NCBI RefSeq assembly: GCF_016862575.1 | Contig: NZ_BONF01000055.1 | Span: forward strand, 1-64,000 | Origin: Catellatospora bangladeshensis | GTDB lineage: Bacteria; Actinomycetota; Actinomycetes; Mycobacteriales; Micromonosporaceae | Direction: 5' to 3' | DNA length: 64,000 nucleotides | Part shown: in pieces, positions 42,074 to 51,278 of the stretch | Numbering within the stretch: position 1 is the stretch's first letter | Layout: every line of letters starts with the position of its first letter | Translations under genes and position numbers: made by a program | The notes under the pieces: generated by a model | The model's database searches: none | What the model was told of the DNA's origin: nothing | What the model saw: only the letters and a program-made list of their open reading frames with translations

Positions 42074-43591
42074 TCACCGGTAGCCCGCCGCGACGATGTT
42101 CGCCTGGACGGCGTTCTCGGTGGCATCGGACGGGTAGCCCGACACCATGGCGCCCTCGTAGAACGTTCCTGCGCTGGCGTTGGCACCGCCATCGGGCTTG
42201 CAGCAGTCTCCGCCGCTGCCGAGCACGATGGCCCCCTGCTTCTTCATGGGGCTGTATCCGCCGGGAAGCGCGCCGTCCCACAGCGTGTACAGGCTGCCGG
42301 ACTGGGCGTTGCTGCCCTTGATGGCGAATCGCGAGACGCCGTTGTTCTTCAGCGTCGCCGTGACGAACTTGCTGGTGAACGCCCGCTGGTTGGGGTTCCA
42401 GGTGCTGCTGCCCCCGGGGAACAGGCCCCATTCGAGATCGGCCTGCACCCAGGGTCCGGAACCCGAGCAGCCGCCGAACCAGCAGCTCGTGCCGAAGTAG
42501 ATCGCGTCCATGGCACCGGCCGCGTCGGCTTTGCGGGTGGTCTCGCTGTTGCCGTAGTCGAAGCAGCAGCCGCTGTTGACGTGCGTGCCGCGGGTGACCA
42601 TGTACATGCCCTCGGGTGCGCTGCCCGTCGGGACGCCCGTCAGGTGGCCGTCGCGCCAGTAGCTGTTGCCGGGGTTGATGTACAGCGAGTACGCCTTGCT
42701 GCCGCCGACCGTCAGCGACTCGGTGGTCGCCACGGCCGGCCGGCTCTGCGGTGATCCGGGGACCACGCTCGAACCCTGGTACCACAGGTCGTTGCCGCGC
42801 CCGGACTGGTCGAACAGCACCGTGATGACGCACGTGGTGCCGGCGCAGAACGAGTCCTGGGCCGCGGCGTCGGCCGTTCCGCCGGTGGTCAGCACGCCGA
42901 TGTTGCGCGTGGTGCTGTCGGAGGAACGCCTGACCTGGTACAGGTTCCCGGTGTACGAGCGGTACAGGGCCCGGGTGGTGCTGTGCGCGGCGACGCACGG
43001 CGTGCCGCCCGCGGCGTAGATGTCGCAGGGACCGCCCCCGGGGGGTGGGGTCGAGGTCGGGGTCGGGCTCGGCGAGCCCGGCACCGATTGCGCCCACTGC
43101 TGGTTGGCGCCGCCGTGACAGGCCCAGAGCAGGACCTTCGTGCCGTTGGCGGTCGCCGCGGCGTTGGCGTCCAGGCAGAGGCCCGACTGGACACCGGTGA
43201 TGGTGCCGTTCGCGTTGAGGTTCCACTGCTGGTTGTTCTGGCCGTTGCAGTCCCAGATGATGGCCTGCGTGCCGTTGGTCGTGCCCCTTCCGGAGGCGTC
43301 CAGGCACTTGTTGCCGTAGACCATGAGCTGGCCGGACGCGGTGAGCGTCCAGGCCTGGCCGGTGGCGCCGTTGCAGTCCCACAACTGGGTCTGCAGGCCG
43401 TTGCTGGTGCCGGAGTTCGGCACCTCCAGGCACCGGCCGGACTGCCCGCCCACGATTCGCGTGGGCGGGCCGACCGTCGCGGCCAGTGCCACCTCGGCCT
43501 GCACGGCGACGGTGAGGCCCGCGGCGGCCAGGGCCAGGGACATGGTGGCGGCGGCCGCCCAGCGGGAGCGGCTTTTCTTCGGGATGTCCAT
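42074..43591 (-). CDS. secreted GH54 alpha-L-arabinofuranosidase with N-terminal CBM13
   Basis: A 505-residue enzyme. A signal peptide (SLALAAAGLTVAVQAEVALA) is followed by a ricin-type CBM13 (residues about 45-165, with [24 protein letters not shown] and QxW motifs), a Pro/Thr linker and a GH54 catalytic domain starting CDIYAAGGTPCVAAHSTTRA. The LEWGLFPGG segment carries the likely nucleophile Glu, and the C-terminal SGYPSDATENAV the likely acid/base Asp. Fungal GH54 enzymes carry a C-terminal CBM42; here a CBM13 takes that role at the other end. It removes arabinose side chains from arabinoxylan or arabinan. GAGG precedes ATG. Confidence 0.9.
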   Translation of the reverse strand: MDIPKKSRSRWAAAATMSLALAAAGLTVAVQAEVALAATVGPPTRIVGGQSGRCLEVPNSGTSNGLQTQLWDCNGATGQAWTLTASGQLMVYGNKCLDASGRGTTNGTQAIIWDCNGQNNQQWNLNANGTITGVQSGLCLDANAAATANGTKVLLWACHGGANQQWAQSVPGSPSPTPTSTPPPGGGPCDIYAAGGTPCVAAHSTTRALYRSYTGNLYQVRRSSDSTTRNIGVLTTGGTADAAAQDSFCAGTTCVITVLFDQSGRGNDLWYQGSSVVPGSPQSRPAVATTESLTVGGSKAYSLYINPGNSYWRDGHLTGVPTGSAPEGMYMVTRGTHVNSGCCFDYGNSETTRKADAAGAMDAIYFGTSCWFGGCSGSGPWVQADLEWGLFPGGSSTWNPNQRAFTSKFVTATLKNNGVSRFAIKGSNAQSGSLYTLWDGALPGGYSPMKKQGAIVLGSGGDCCKPDGGANASAGTFYEGAMVSGYPSDATENAVQANIVAAGYR

Positions 43592-43642
43592 CGGGCTACC
43601 TCACAGAGCTCGGTGTGCGGATCGCGGCGGGTCCGGCCCCGG

Positions 43643-45748
43643 TCACGGCAGGGTCCACTTCTGGTTGGCGCCGCCGTTGCAGGTCCACAGGGCCACGATC
43701 GTGCCGTCGGCCGAGTTGTTACCGGACACGTCCAGGCACTTGCCCGACTGCGGGTTACGCAGCGACCCGTCGGACTGCGCGGCCCAGTTCTGCGCCGCGC
43801 CGCCCGTGCACGTCCACAACTGGATCTTCGTGCCGTTCGCCGTCCCGCCGCCGCTGACGTCCAGGCACTTGCCCAGCGCCCGCAGCGTCGAACCCGACAC
43901 CGTCCATGTCTGCCCGGCAGCCCCGTTACACGTGAACAGCTGGATCTGCGTGCCGTCGGCCGACGAACCGTTGCGCACGTCCAGGCACTTGCCCGCCAGC
44001 CCCTTGATCGGACCGGTGCCGGTGGTGGCGGTGCCCTTGACCAGTACGAACTCGTCCACGTCGAAGAGGAAGCCGCTCGGCCCGGTGAAGGTCAGGTACA
44101 GGTTCTGCGTGCTCGACGGAACGCCCGACAGGCTGGTGGTCACGTTCTGGAAGTTCGTCCAGCTGCCCGTGTTGGGCACGGTGACGCTGCCCAGCACGGT
44201 CCCGGTGACCGAGCCGGTCCGGACCTGGATCGTGCCACCGGCGCCCGCGGATGCCACCCGCGCCCGGAACGAGGTGCTGCCGGTCAGGTCGAGACCGTTG
44301 TACGCCGCCCAGTCCCCGGACTCGATGTTCCCCAGGACCTGGCCGCCGTTGGCACCCGACTTGGCCAGCGCCGAGACCCCGCCGGCCGAGGAGAACGACT
44401 CGGCCTGCCGGGTGATGTCGCCGGTGGGCGGGGTGCCGCCGAGGTCCTTGATCCGGATGTTGCGGTAGGAGACGTCGTCACCCGTGCCGTGGTTCTGGAT
44501 GCCGATGTATCCGGCCATCGACCGGGCCGCGTTGGTGTTGGTGTAATCGTTGATCTTCGCACCGTTCAGGAAGACCTGCAGCCGCTCGCCTTCGACGAGC
44601 AGCTCGAAGGTGTTCCACTCCCCCGGCGGGTTGAGTGCCGCGTCGCGGGCGGCGAGGTCGGCCGACTGCAGGCCGTAGATCGCGCCGGTGGTCTTGTCGG
44701 CGGAGTCGGTCGCGTCGATCTGGACCTCGTACCCGTTGTCCAGCGCCCCCTGCGGGGTGCTGCCGGCGGGGAACCCGATGACGACCCCCGAGTTGTCGTC
44801 GCCCGGCACCCGCCAGTCCAGCTTCAGTGAGTAATTGACGTACTCGCGAGTGGTGTACCAGAGCATGCCCATGCCGCCCGACGAGGTGAGGGTGGCGTCG
44901 GAGTTGCCGAAGCTGCCCGGCCCGGTCTGCGACCAGCCCGTGGTCGAGCCGTTGTAGAGGGCGGTGTAGCCGGTCTCCGGGCGGCAGTCGGCCTTGGCGC
45001 GGCCGGCCGCGTAGCGGATGCCGCCCAGCAGGTGGCTGCGGAACGCCGTCTCGGAGTACGCCGACTGCGAGTGCCCGCCGCCGGTGTAGAAGGCCCGCCC
45101 GCCGCTGTAGGTCTTGCACCAGGCGTGCGGGTGGTCGGCGCCCATGGAGCCGCCCGAGTAGGAGGACTCGTCGACAGTGGCCAGCACCCGCGCGGTGGAG
45201 CGGGCGTTGGTCTGGTAGTTGTACCACTCCTCGGTGCGCGTCCAGGTCTGCGGCAGGTGCGCGGTGGCCGGGTGCGCCCGGTTCTCGACCTTGATGTTGG
45301 CCTGCTGGATCGCCGGGTGGGAGGCGAAGTAGGCCCCGACGAGGTTGCCGTAGAACGGCCAGCTGTACTCGGTGTCGGCGGCGGCGTGCACGCCGACGAA
45401 GCCGCCGCCGGAGCCGATGTAGGACTCGAACGCGCTCTGCTGGCTGGAGTTGAGGACGTCGCCGGTGGTGTTGAGGAAGACGACCGCCTCGTACTGGGCG
45501 AGGTTGCCGGTGGTGAAGGCGGCGGCGTCCTCGGTGGCGGTGACGGTGAAGCTGTTCGCCGCGCCGAGCGCCTGGATCGCCGAGATGCCGGCGGCGATCG
45601 AGTCGTGCCGGAAGCCGGCGGTCTTGGAGAAGACGAGCACGTCGTAGGGCGCGTCAGCGGCGCCGGCCGGGCCGGCCGGAGCGATCGCGGCGACGGCGGC
45701 GAGGACAGCGGTGGCCGCGCCGAGTGTCGGTCGCAGGAGTCTGTGCAT
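43643..45748 (-). CDS. secreted ThuA-DUF1080-CBM6-CBM13 protein
   Basis: A 701-residue protein. Signal peptide (ATAVLAAVAAIAPAGPAGAA), then ThuA (DVLVFSKTAGFRHDSIAAGI, GGFVGVHAAADTEY, ADHPHAWCK), then a DUF1080/3-keto-disaccharide hydrolase domain (FTALYNGSTTGW-like start, GEWNTFELLVEGERLQVFLN, MAGYIGIQNHG), a CBM6 (QAESFSSAGG...SGDWAAYNGLDLTG) and a C-terminal ricin-type CBM13 of three QxW repeats. ThuA and DUF1080 domains take part in breakdown of 3-keto sugars. AAGGAGA precedes ATG 45748; a longer frame upstream is not used. Its last 120 residues are almost identical to those of the next upstream gene product. Confidence 0.9.
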   Translation of the reverse strand: MHRLLRPTLGAATAVLAAVAAIAPAGPAGAADAPYDVLVFSKTAGFRHDSIAAGISAIQALGAANSFTVTATEDAAAFTTGNLAQYEAVVFLNTTGDVLNSSQQSAFESYIGSGGGFVGVHAAADTEYSWPFYGNLVGAYFASHPAIQQANIKVENRAHPATAHLPQTWTRTEEWYNYQTNARSTARVLATVDESSYSGGSMGADHPHAWCKTYSGGRAFYTGGGHSQSAYSETAFRSHLLGGIRYAAGRAKADCRPETGYTALYNGSTTGWSQTGPGSFGNSDATLTSSGGMGMLWYTTREYVNYSLKLDWRVPGDDNSGVVIGFPAGSTPQGALDNGYEVQIDATDSADKTTGAIYGLQSADLAARDAALNPPGEWNTFELLVEGERLQVFLNGAKINDYTNTNAARSMAGYIGIQNHGTGDDVSYRNIRIKDLGGTPPTGDITRQAESFSSAGGVSALAKSGANGGQVLGNIESGDWAAYNGLDLTGSTSFRARVASAGAGGTIQVRTGSVTGTVLGSVTVPNTGSWTNFQNVTTSLSGVPSSTQNLYLTFTGPSGFLFDVDEFVLVKGTATTGTGPIKGLAGKCLDVRNGSSADGTQIQLFTCNGAAGQTWTVSGSTLRALGKCLDVSGGGTANGTKIQLWTCTGGAAQNWAAQSDGSLRNPQSGKCLDVSGNNSADGTIVALWTCNGGANQKWTLP

Positions 45749-46200
45749 GGGAACTCTCCTTGGGATGAGAGGCGCGACGGGCCCCTCACCTGCGCTCGTA
45801 CGCCGGTGAGGGGCCCGTCGCGTCAGGGCAGGGTCCACTTCTGGTTGGCGCCGCCGTTGCAGGTCCACAGGGCCACGATCGTGCCGTCGGCCGAGTTGTT
45901 GCCGGACACGTCCAGGCACTTGGCCGACTGCGGGTTGCGAAGCGTCTGATCCGATGCCTGGTAGGTCCAGTTCTGCGCCGCGCCGCCGTTGCACGTCCAC
46001 AGCTGGATCTTCGTGCCGTTCGCCGTCCCGCCGCCGTTGACGTCCAGGCACTTGCCCAGCGCCCGCAGCGTCGAACCCGAAACGGTCCACGTCTGCCCGG
46101 CAGCCCCGCTGCACGCGTAGATCTGGACCTGCGTGCCGTCAGCCGACGAACCGTTGCGCACGTCCAGGCACTTGCCCGCCAAACCCTTGATCGGACCCGT
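43643..46200 (-). repeat. duplicated ricin-module coding segment (two copies)
   Basis: The 3' ends of the ThuA gene (about 43643-44010) and of the PQQ-dehydrogenase gene (about 45823-46195) encode CBM13 modules that are nearly identical, with long runs of unchanged bases including silent positions (for example the first 70 bases from each stop). They are direct repeats about 2.2 kb apart. Confidence 0.8.
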
Positions 46201-48693
46201 CCCGGTGGGGGCGGTACCGGTGGCCAGGGTGAACGAGTCGATGTCGTACAGGAACCCGGTGCCGGACCCGGCGAAGGTCAGGTACAGGGTGGTGGTGCCG
46301 GTCGGCGGGCTGCTGATCGTGCCGTTGACCGTGGTGAAGGTGTCCCACGAGCCGGTGACCGGCACGGTCGCCGAGCCGAGCACGGTGCCGGTGGCCGAGC
46401 CGGCCCGGATCTGGAGCGTGCCGCCGCTGCCCGCGGAGGAGACGCGGGCGCTGAACCCGGTCACGTTGTTGATCCGGTACGGCTGGAACGCGATCCAGTC
46501 GCCGTTGTGGATGTCACCGACGGTCTTGCCGCCCTCGGCGGCGCTCTTGTCGAACGTGGCGATGCCGGACGAGGTCTTGAAGTGCTCGGCCTGGCGCTTG
46601 CGCGGCTGCAGGGTGTGCTGGGTGTGCGTGGTCAGGCCGCCCGCGTCGGTGTACTCGGCGTCGAAGACCCCGAAGATGTTGGCCGCGTCGTCGTGCTCGC
46701 CGTCGACGGGGACCGCGATCGTGCCGGTGCACCCGGTCTGGGAGGTGATCTGGTGACCGTGGCTGTCGTGACCGAGCACGTAGGTCATCTTGACCCTGCT
46801 GCAGTCGATCGAGGCGTCCTCCGGGTCGGTCGCCGTGATGCTGAACGACACGGTGTCGCCGAAGCCGAACAGCTGCCCGTTGGCGGGGCTGTTGATGGTC
46901 ACGGTCGGCGCGGTGTTGCCGACGCCGATCTGCACGCTCGCCGAACCGGTGGCGCCCTGCGGGTCCCGGACCGTCAGCGTGACGTTGTACGTGCCGTTGG
47001 CGGTGTAGGTCTTGCTCGGGTTGGCGGCCGTGGAGGTGGTGCCGTCGCCGAAGGCCCAGGAGTAGGTCAGCGCCCCGCCTTCGGGGTCCGACGATCCCGA
47101 CGAGGAGAAGTTGACCGTCAGCGGGGCGGTGCCGGAGGTGCGGTCGGCGCTCGCCACGGCGGTCGGGGCCCGGTTGCCGCTGCCCACGTAGTCGAAGCGG
47201 TACAGGGCCGAGTTGACGTCGCCGTTGTAGTAGCCGGTGCCGTAGTCGAGCACGTACAGCGCGCCGTCGGGCCCGAAGGCCATGTCCATGACCTGCTTGC
47301 CGATCCAGGGGAACGTCTCGATGGCGCCCCGGCTGCCGTCGGAGTTGACGTGGATCGGCTTGATCCAGCCCCGGCCGAACTCACCGGCGAAGAACTGGCC
47401 GTCGAAGCCCTGGGGGAACTTGGTGCTGGAGGACGAGGAAGCGTCGTACCGGTAGACCGGGCCGCCCATCGGAGACTCCGAGCCGCTGCCGAACTCCGAC
47501 GGGCTGCCGGAGTCGCCGGCGTAGCGGATCCAGGCCGTCTTGGCGGCGGGCAGGGTGGGCAGGCCGGTGTTGCGGAACGAGTTGTTGGCCGGGCCGCCGC
47601 CGCAGTTGTACTTCGAGCCGGCGGTGTTGGACGCGAAGTCCCACTCGGCGTAGGTCTCGTTGGAGGTGTTGGTGCCGGTGCAGTACGGCCAGCCGTAGAA
47701 GCCCGGTCCGGTGACCCGGTTGAACTCGACCTGCCCGCTGGGGCCCCGGCTGCTGGTGCTGCCGGCGTCCGGGCCGTAGTCGCCGACGTAGACCACGCCG
47801 GTGGCCTTGTCGACGCTGATCCGGAACGGGTTGCGGAATCCCATCGCGTAGATCTCGGGACGGGTCCGGCTGTCGGAGTCGACGAACATGTTGCCGTCCG
47901 GGATCGAGTACGACCCGTTGGCGTTGACCTTGATACGCAGGACCTTGCCGCGCAGGTCGTTGGTGTTGGCCGCGGAGCGCTGCGCGTCGTAGGCGGGATT
48001 GCGGTTGGTCCGCTCGTCGAGCGGGGAATAGCCGGCCGACTCGAACGGGTTGGTGTCGTCGCCGGTGGACAGGTACAGGTTGCCGGCGGCGTCGAAGTCG
48101 ATGTCGCCGCCGGTGTGACAGCACATGCCCCGGTCCGCGGCGACGTCCAGGATGTCGACCTTGCTCGCCTGGTTGACGGTGAAGTCGGAGTTGAGCGTGA
48201 ACCGGGAGAGCCGGTTGACGCCCTGCCAGGCCGACCAGTTGCTGCCGGTGGACGGCGCGTCGCCGCTCGGCGTCGACAGCGGTGGCGCGTAGTACAGGTA
48301 GATGTGGCGGTTCGTGGCGAAGTTCGGGTCGACCCCGACGCCGTGCAGGCCCTCCTCGTCATGGGTGTAGACCGGGATGTTCCCGACGACGGAGGTGTTG
48401 CCGGCCGCGTCGGTGCGGCGCAGCGTGCCGTTGCGTGCCGTGTGCAGGACCGACCGGTCCGGCAGCACGGCCAGCGTCATCGGCTCACCCACCTCGGACA
48501 CGCCTTTGGCGAGGGTGACCTGCTGGTAGTCGGTGCTGACGATGGTGTGCGCCTGCGCCGGCGCCGGGCCGCCTAGACCGGCGGGTCCCGCGGTGAGAAT
48601 TGCCGTCGCGCCGGTCGCGGTCAGCAGCAACGCTGAGCCTGCGGAGAACCATCGTCTGGTGCGGTGCGGGGGGAGGCCGTCCCTGATGGACAT
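45823..48693 (-). CDS. secreted PQQ-type sugar dehydrogenase with PKD, CBM6 and CBM13
   Basis: A 956-residue protein. Signal peptide (SAGSALLLTATGATAILTAG), then a soluble glucose/sorbosone dehydrogenase six-bladed propeller (THDEEGLHGVGVDPNFATNR, LYLSTGDDTNPF, GKVLRIKVNANGS, PEIYAMGFRNPFRISVD, PGFYGWPYC), a PKD domain (ADRTSGTAPLTVNFSSSGSS, YSWAFGDGTTS), a region with TINSPANGQLFGFGDTVSF, a CBM6 (QAEHFKTSSG...GDWIAFQPY) and a CBM13. It oxidises sugars outside the cell with PQQ. GGAAGGG precedes ATG 48693. It is divergent from the GH43 gene across a 641-bp control region and may be co-transcribed with the ThuA gene 74 bases downstream. Confidence 0.9.
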   Translation of the reverse strand: MSIRDGLPPHRTRRWFSAGSALLLTATGATAILTAGPAGLGGPAPAQAHTIVSTDYQQVTLAKGVSEVGEPMTLAVLPDRSVLHTARNGTLRRTDAAGNTSVVGNIPVYTHDEEGLHGVGVDPNFATNRHIYLYYAPPLSTPSGDAPSTGSNWSAWQGVNRLSRFTLNSDFTVNQASKVDILDVAADRGMCCHTGGDIDFDAAGNLYLSTGDDTNPFESAGYSPLDERTNRNPAYDAQRSAANTNDLRGKVLRIKVNANGSYSIPDGNMFVDSDSRTRPEIYAMGFRNPFRISVDKATGVVYVGDYGPDAGSTSSRGPSGQVEFNRVTGPGFYGWPYCTGTNTSNETYAEWDFASNTAGSKYNCGGGPANNSFRNTGLPTLPAAKTAWIRYAGDSGSPSEFGSGSESPMGGPVYRYDASSSSSTKFPQGFDGQFFAGEFGRGWIKPIHVNSDGSRGAIETFPWIGKQVMDMAFGPDGALYVLDYGTGYYNGDVNSALYRFDYVGSGNRAPTAVASADRTSGTAPLTVNFSSSGSSDPEGGALTYSWAFGDGTTSTAANPSKTYTANGTYNVTLTVRDPQGATGSASVQIGVGNTAPTVTINSPANGQLFGFGDTVSFSITATDPEDASIDCSRVKMTYVLGHDSHGHQITSQTGCTGTIAVPVDGEHDDAANIFGVFDAEYTDAGGLTTHTQHTLQPRKRQAEHFKTSSGIATFDKSAAEGGKTVGDIHNGDWIAFQPYRINNVTGFSARVSSAGSGGTLQIRAGSATGTVLGSATVPVTGSWDTFTTVNGTISSPPTGTTTLYLTFAGSGTGFLYDIDSFTLATGTAPTGTGPIKGLAGKCLDVRNGSSADGTQVQIYACSGAAGQTWTVSGSTLRALGKCLDVNGGGTANGTKIQLWTCNGGAAQNWTYQASDQTLRNPQSAKCLDVSGNNSADGTIVALWTCNGGANQKWTLP

Positions 48694-48762
48694 GAAGACC
48701 CTTCCTGACAAGTGATGGCCAGGCGGGCGCGAACCATCGCGCCAATGCCGTGGGGGGTGCTG

Positions 48763-48787
48763 CCTGTCAGGCGCCGCACCTGACAGG
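48763..48787. promoter_or_regulatory. 9-bp inverted repeat upstream of the PQQ-dehydrogenase gene
   Basis: CCTGTCAGG and CCTGACAGG are separated by seven bases, about 70 bases before the dehydrogenase start. It may be an operator or a leader hairpin. Confidence 0.4.
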
Positions 48788-48910
48788 TGGCGGCCTCTGA
48801 CGGCGGATGGAGCCATCACAGATCGCCAGTCGATGGGTCCCGCGCCGCCGGTACGCCTCGACGAAACTTGCCGATCCTGCCGATCCCGAGTCACGTGTCG
48901 CCGGGAGGCG

Positions 48911-48924
48911 ACGTCATATGACGT
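48911..48924. promoter_or_regulatory. GntR-type palindrome in the GH43/PQQ-dehydrogenase control region
   Basis: ACGTCATATGACGT is a perfect 14-bp palindrome whose half ATGACGT matches the sites at 54291, 60196, 62536 and 63591. It is the most divergent of the five, since the two half sites are arranged outward-in. Confidence 0.5.
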
Positions 48925-48948
48925 GTTATCAGGTAGTCGGCTCGGTCG

Positions 48949-48964
48949 ATGTTATCGCTAACAT
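48949..48964. promoter_or_regulatory. LacI-type operator
   Basis: ATGTTA-TCGC-TAACAT is a perfect palindrome with the central CG of LacI-family operators. It overlaps the spacer of a possible minus-strand promoter (TTGACA at the complement of 48971-48976), so it would repress the PQQ-dehydrogenase gene. Confidence 0.6.
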
Positions 48965-49068
48965 GACGGTTGTCAACCCACCCGCAGGCATCGATCTCTG
49001 CTGGTTGATCGCCTTCCATGTGGACGGTCTACCTGACCTGCGCACACACGAAACCTTTTCGTCACATC

Positions 49069-49095
49069 TTGACTCAAGCTCTGTTATCGGTCACA
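49069..49095 (+). promoter_or_regulatory. possible GH43 promoter with degenerate LacI-type site
   Basis: TTGACT (49069-49074) reads toward the GH43 gene. TGTTATCGGTCACA (49082-49095) inside the spacer matches the operator at 48949 in the left half and centre and is imperfect in the right half. Confidence 0.4.
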
Positions 49096-49334
49096 TTCGA
49101 CTGACCGCGGGATGGCCGGCACCATCCTCCGCATCGGCTGGCAGGGCACCGATCGCGCACGTCAGCGCGGCCGGGCCAGGTGTGCGGCGTGCTCAGACGT
49201 CATACAGAGCACTACTCGTTTCTGCACGCAAGTCGACTCCGGCGCGGTTCCCTGCTCGACGCGGTGGCCGGGTGCCGCCGGGCGCGCCCGGGCATCGCGT
49301 CGCAGCAGGTCGACGACTTCCCGAAGGAGACCTC

Positions 49335-51173
49335 GTGGCACCACCACTGACGCGGCAGACCGGCCGGACCGTCCGACGGATCGCCGTCGTCGCCGCCGGC
49401 CTGCTGCTCGCGCTCACGCTCACTCCGGTCAGCGCCGGCGCGGACAACCCGATCGTGCAGACGATCTACACCGCCGATCCCGCCCCGCTGGTCCACAACG
49501 GCCGGGTGTACCTGTACACCGGCCACGACGAGGACGGCTCGACCTACTTCACGATGAAGGAGTGGCGGGTCTACTCCTCGGCCGACATGGTCAACTGGAC
49601 CGACCACGGCGTGCCGATGAGCCTGTCCACCTTCAGCTGGGCCAGCGCCGACGCCTGGGCCGGCCACGTGGCCTACCGCAACGGCAAGTTCTACTGGTAC
49701 GTCCCCGTGAAGAACCGGGCGACCGGCGGCATGGCCATCGGCGTCGGCGTGTCCAGCAGCCCCACCGGCCCGTTCACCGACGCCCTCGGGCGGCCGCTGG
49801 TGGAGAACGGCGAGATCGACCCTAACGTTCTCATCGACGACGACGGGCAGGCCTACCTGTACTGGGGCAACCCCCGCCTGTGGTACGTCCGGCTGAACGC
49901 CGACATGATCTCGTTCTCGGGCAGCCCGACCCAGATCCCGCTGACCACCGCCGGCTTCGGCACCCGCACCGGCAACACCAGCCGCCCGACCCTGTACGAG
50001 GAGGGTCCCTGGGTCTACAAGCGCAACGGCCTGTACTACAACGTGTTCGCGGCCGAATGCTGCTCGGAGTTCATCGGCTACTCCACCGCTCCGGGCCCGA
50101 CCGGACCCTGGACCTACCGGGGAACCGTCATGCCGCGGCAGGGCGCCAGCTTCACCAACCACCCGGGCGTCATCGACTTCAACGGCGGTTCGTACTTCTT
50201 CTACCACAACGGCGCCCTGCCCGGCGGCGGCGGTTACACCCGGTCGGTGGCCGTGGAGAAGTTCTCCTACAACAGCAACGGCACCATCCCGACGATCAAC
50301 ATGACGAGCTCCGGCGCGCCGCAGATCGGCACGCTGAACCCGTACGTGCGCCAGGAGGCCGAGACGATCGCGTGGGAGACGGGCGTCGAGACCGAACCCG
50401 CCAGCGAGGGCACCCTCAACATCGGCTGGATCGACAACGGCGATTACATCAAGGTCAAGGGGGTCGCCTTCGGCACCGGCGCGACGTCCTTCACCGCACG
50501 GGTCGCCTCGGCGGGCGCGGGCGGCAACATCGAGCTGCGGCTGGACAGCCTGACCGGCCCCGTCGCGGGCACCTGCGGGGTGGGCGGCACGGGCGGCTAC
50601 CAGACCTGGGCGACGGTCACGTGCGGCGTCTCGGGGACGACCGGCACCCGTGACCTGTATCTGCGGTTCACCGGCAGCGGCGGCGGCCTGTTCAACGTGA
50701 ACTGGTGGCAGTTCGGCGGCGGCGTCTCCGGCGGCAACCAGCTGGCCAACGCCGACATGGAGGCCGGCACGACCGGCTGGGCCGTGTTCGGCAGCGGCAC
50801 GCTGGCATCGAACACGTCGGTCGTGCACGGCGGCAGCAGGTCGCTGGCCATCACCGGCCGCACCGCCTCCTGGAACGGCATCCGCCAGGACGTCACCGCC
50901 AAGCTCGTCAACGGCAAGAACTACACGACGAGCGTCTGGGTACGCACCCAGAGCGGCACCCCGTCGGCGAAGGTCACCCTGGCCCTGACCGCCAACGGCT
51001 CGACCTCTTACGTGCAGCTCACCCCCGCCGCGACGGTGAACTCCGGCGGCTGGACCCAGCTGACCGGCACCGCGACCGTCTCCTGGACCGGGACGTTGTC
51101 GGGCGCGAGCCTCTACGTGGAGACGGCGGCCGGGACCGACGGCTACTACCTCGACGACGCCTCGTTCCAGTAA
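49335..51173 (+). CDS. secreted GH43 arabinofuranosidase/xylosidase with CBM6 and CBM4/9-like module
   Basis: A 612-residue enzyme. Signal peptide (RIAVVAAGLLLALTLTPVSAGA), then a five-bladed GH43 propeller: IVQTIYTADPAPLVHNGRVY with the base Asp in ADPAP, PNVLIDDDGQAYLYWGN with the pKa-modulating Asp, and YEEGPWVYKRNGLYY with the acid Glu. A CBM6 (RQEAETIAWETG...IDNGDYIKVKGV) and a C-terminal carbohydrate-binding module (NADMEAGTTGWAVFGSGTL...YYLDDASF) follow. The arrangement matches XynD-type arabinoxylan arabinofuranohydrolases. GTG 49335 follows AAGGAGA. GH95 starts 105 bases later, so both may share a transcript. Confidence 0.92.
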   Translation: MAPPLTRQTGRTVRRIAVVAAGLLLALTLTPVSAGADNPIVQTIYTADPAPLVHNGRVYLYTGHDEDGSTYFTMKEWRVYSSADMVNWTDHGVPMSLSTFSWASADAWAGHVAYRNGKFYWYVPVKNRATGGMAIGVGVSSSPTGPFTDALGRPLVENGEIDPNVLIDDDGQAYLYWGNPRLWYVRLNADMISFSGSPTQIPLTTAGFGTRTGNTSRPTLYEEGPWVYKRNGLYYNVFAAECCSEFIGYSTAPGPTGPWTYRGTVMPRQGASFTNHPGVIDFNGGSYFFYHNGALPGGGGYTRSVAVEKFSYNSNGTIPTINMTSSGAPQIGTLNPYVRQEAETIAWETGVETEPASEGTLNIGWIDNGDYIKVKGVAFGTGATSFTARVASAGAGGNIELRLDSLTGPVAGTCGVGGTGGYQTWATVTCGVSGTTGTRDLYLRFTGSGGGLFNVNWWQFGGGVSGGNQLANADMEAGTTGWAVFGSGTLASNTSVVHGGSRSLAITGRTASWNGIRQDVTAKLVNGKNYTTSVWVRTQSGTPSAKVTLALTANGSTSYVQLTPAATVNSGGWTQLTGTATVSWTGTLSGASLYVETAAGTDGYYLDDASFQ

Positions 51174-51278
51174 GGCCCACCCAGGCCGGTGGCCGGCCGC
51201 GCGCCGGCCGCCGGCCGTTCCTGTTCTGACGTACCAGCCCATCGACCATTCAGCTGTTCGCTCCGAGGGAGTTGAGCG

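Noticed and set aside
46507-48576. Plus-strand frame of about 690 codons opposite the PQQ dehydrogenase
   Set aside because: Valine/glycine/arginine-rich mirror of the real gene without motifs or RBS.
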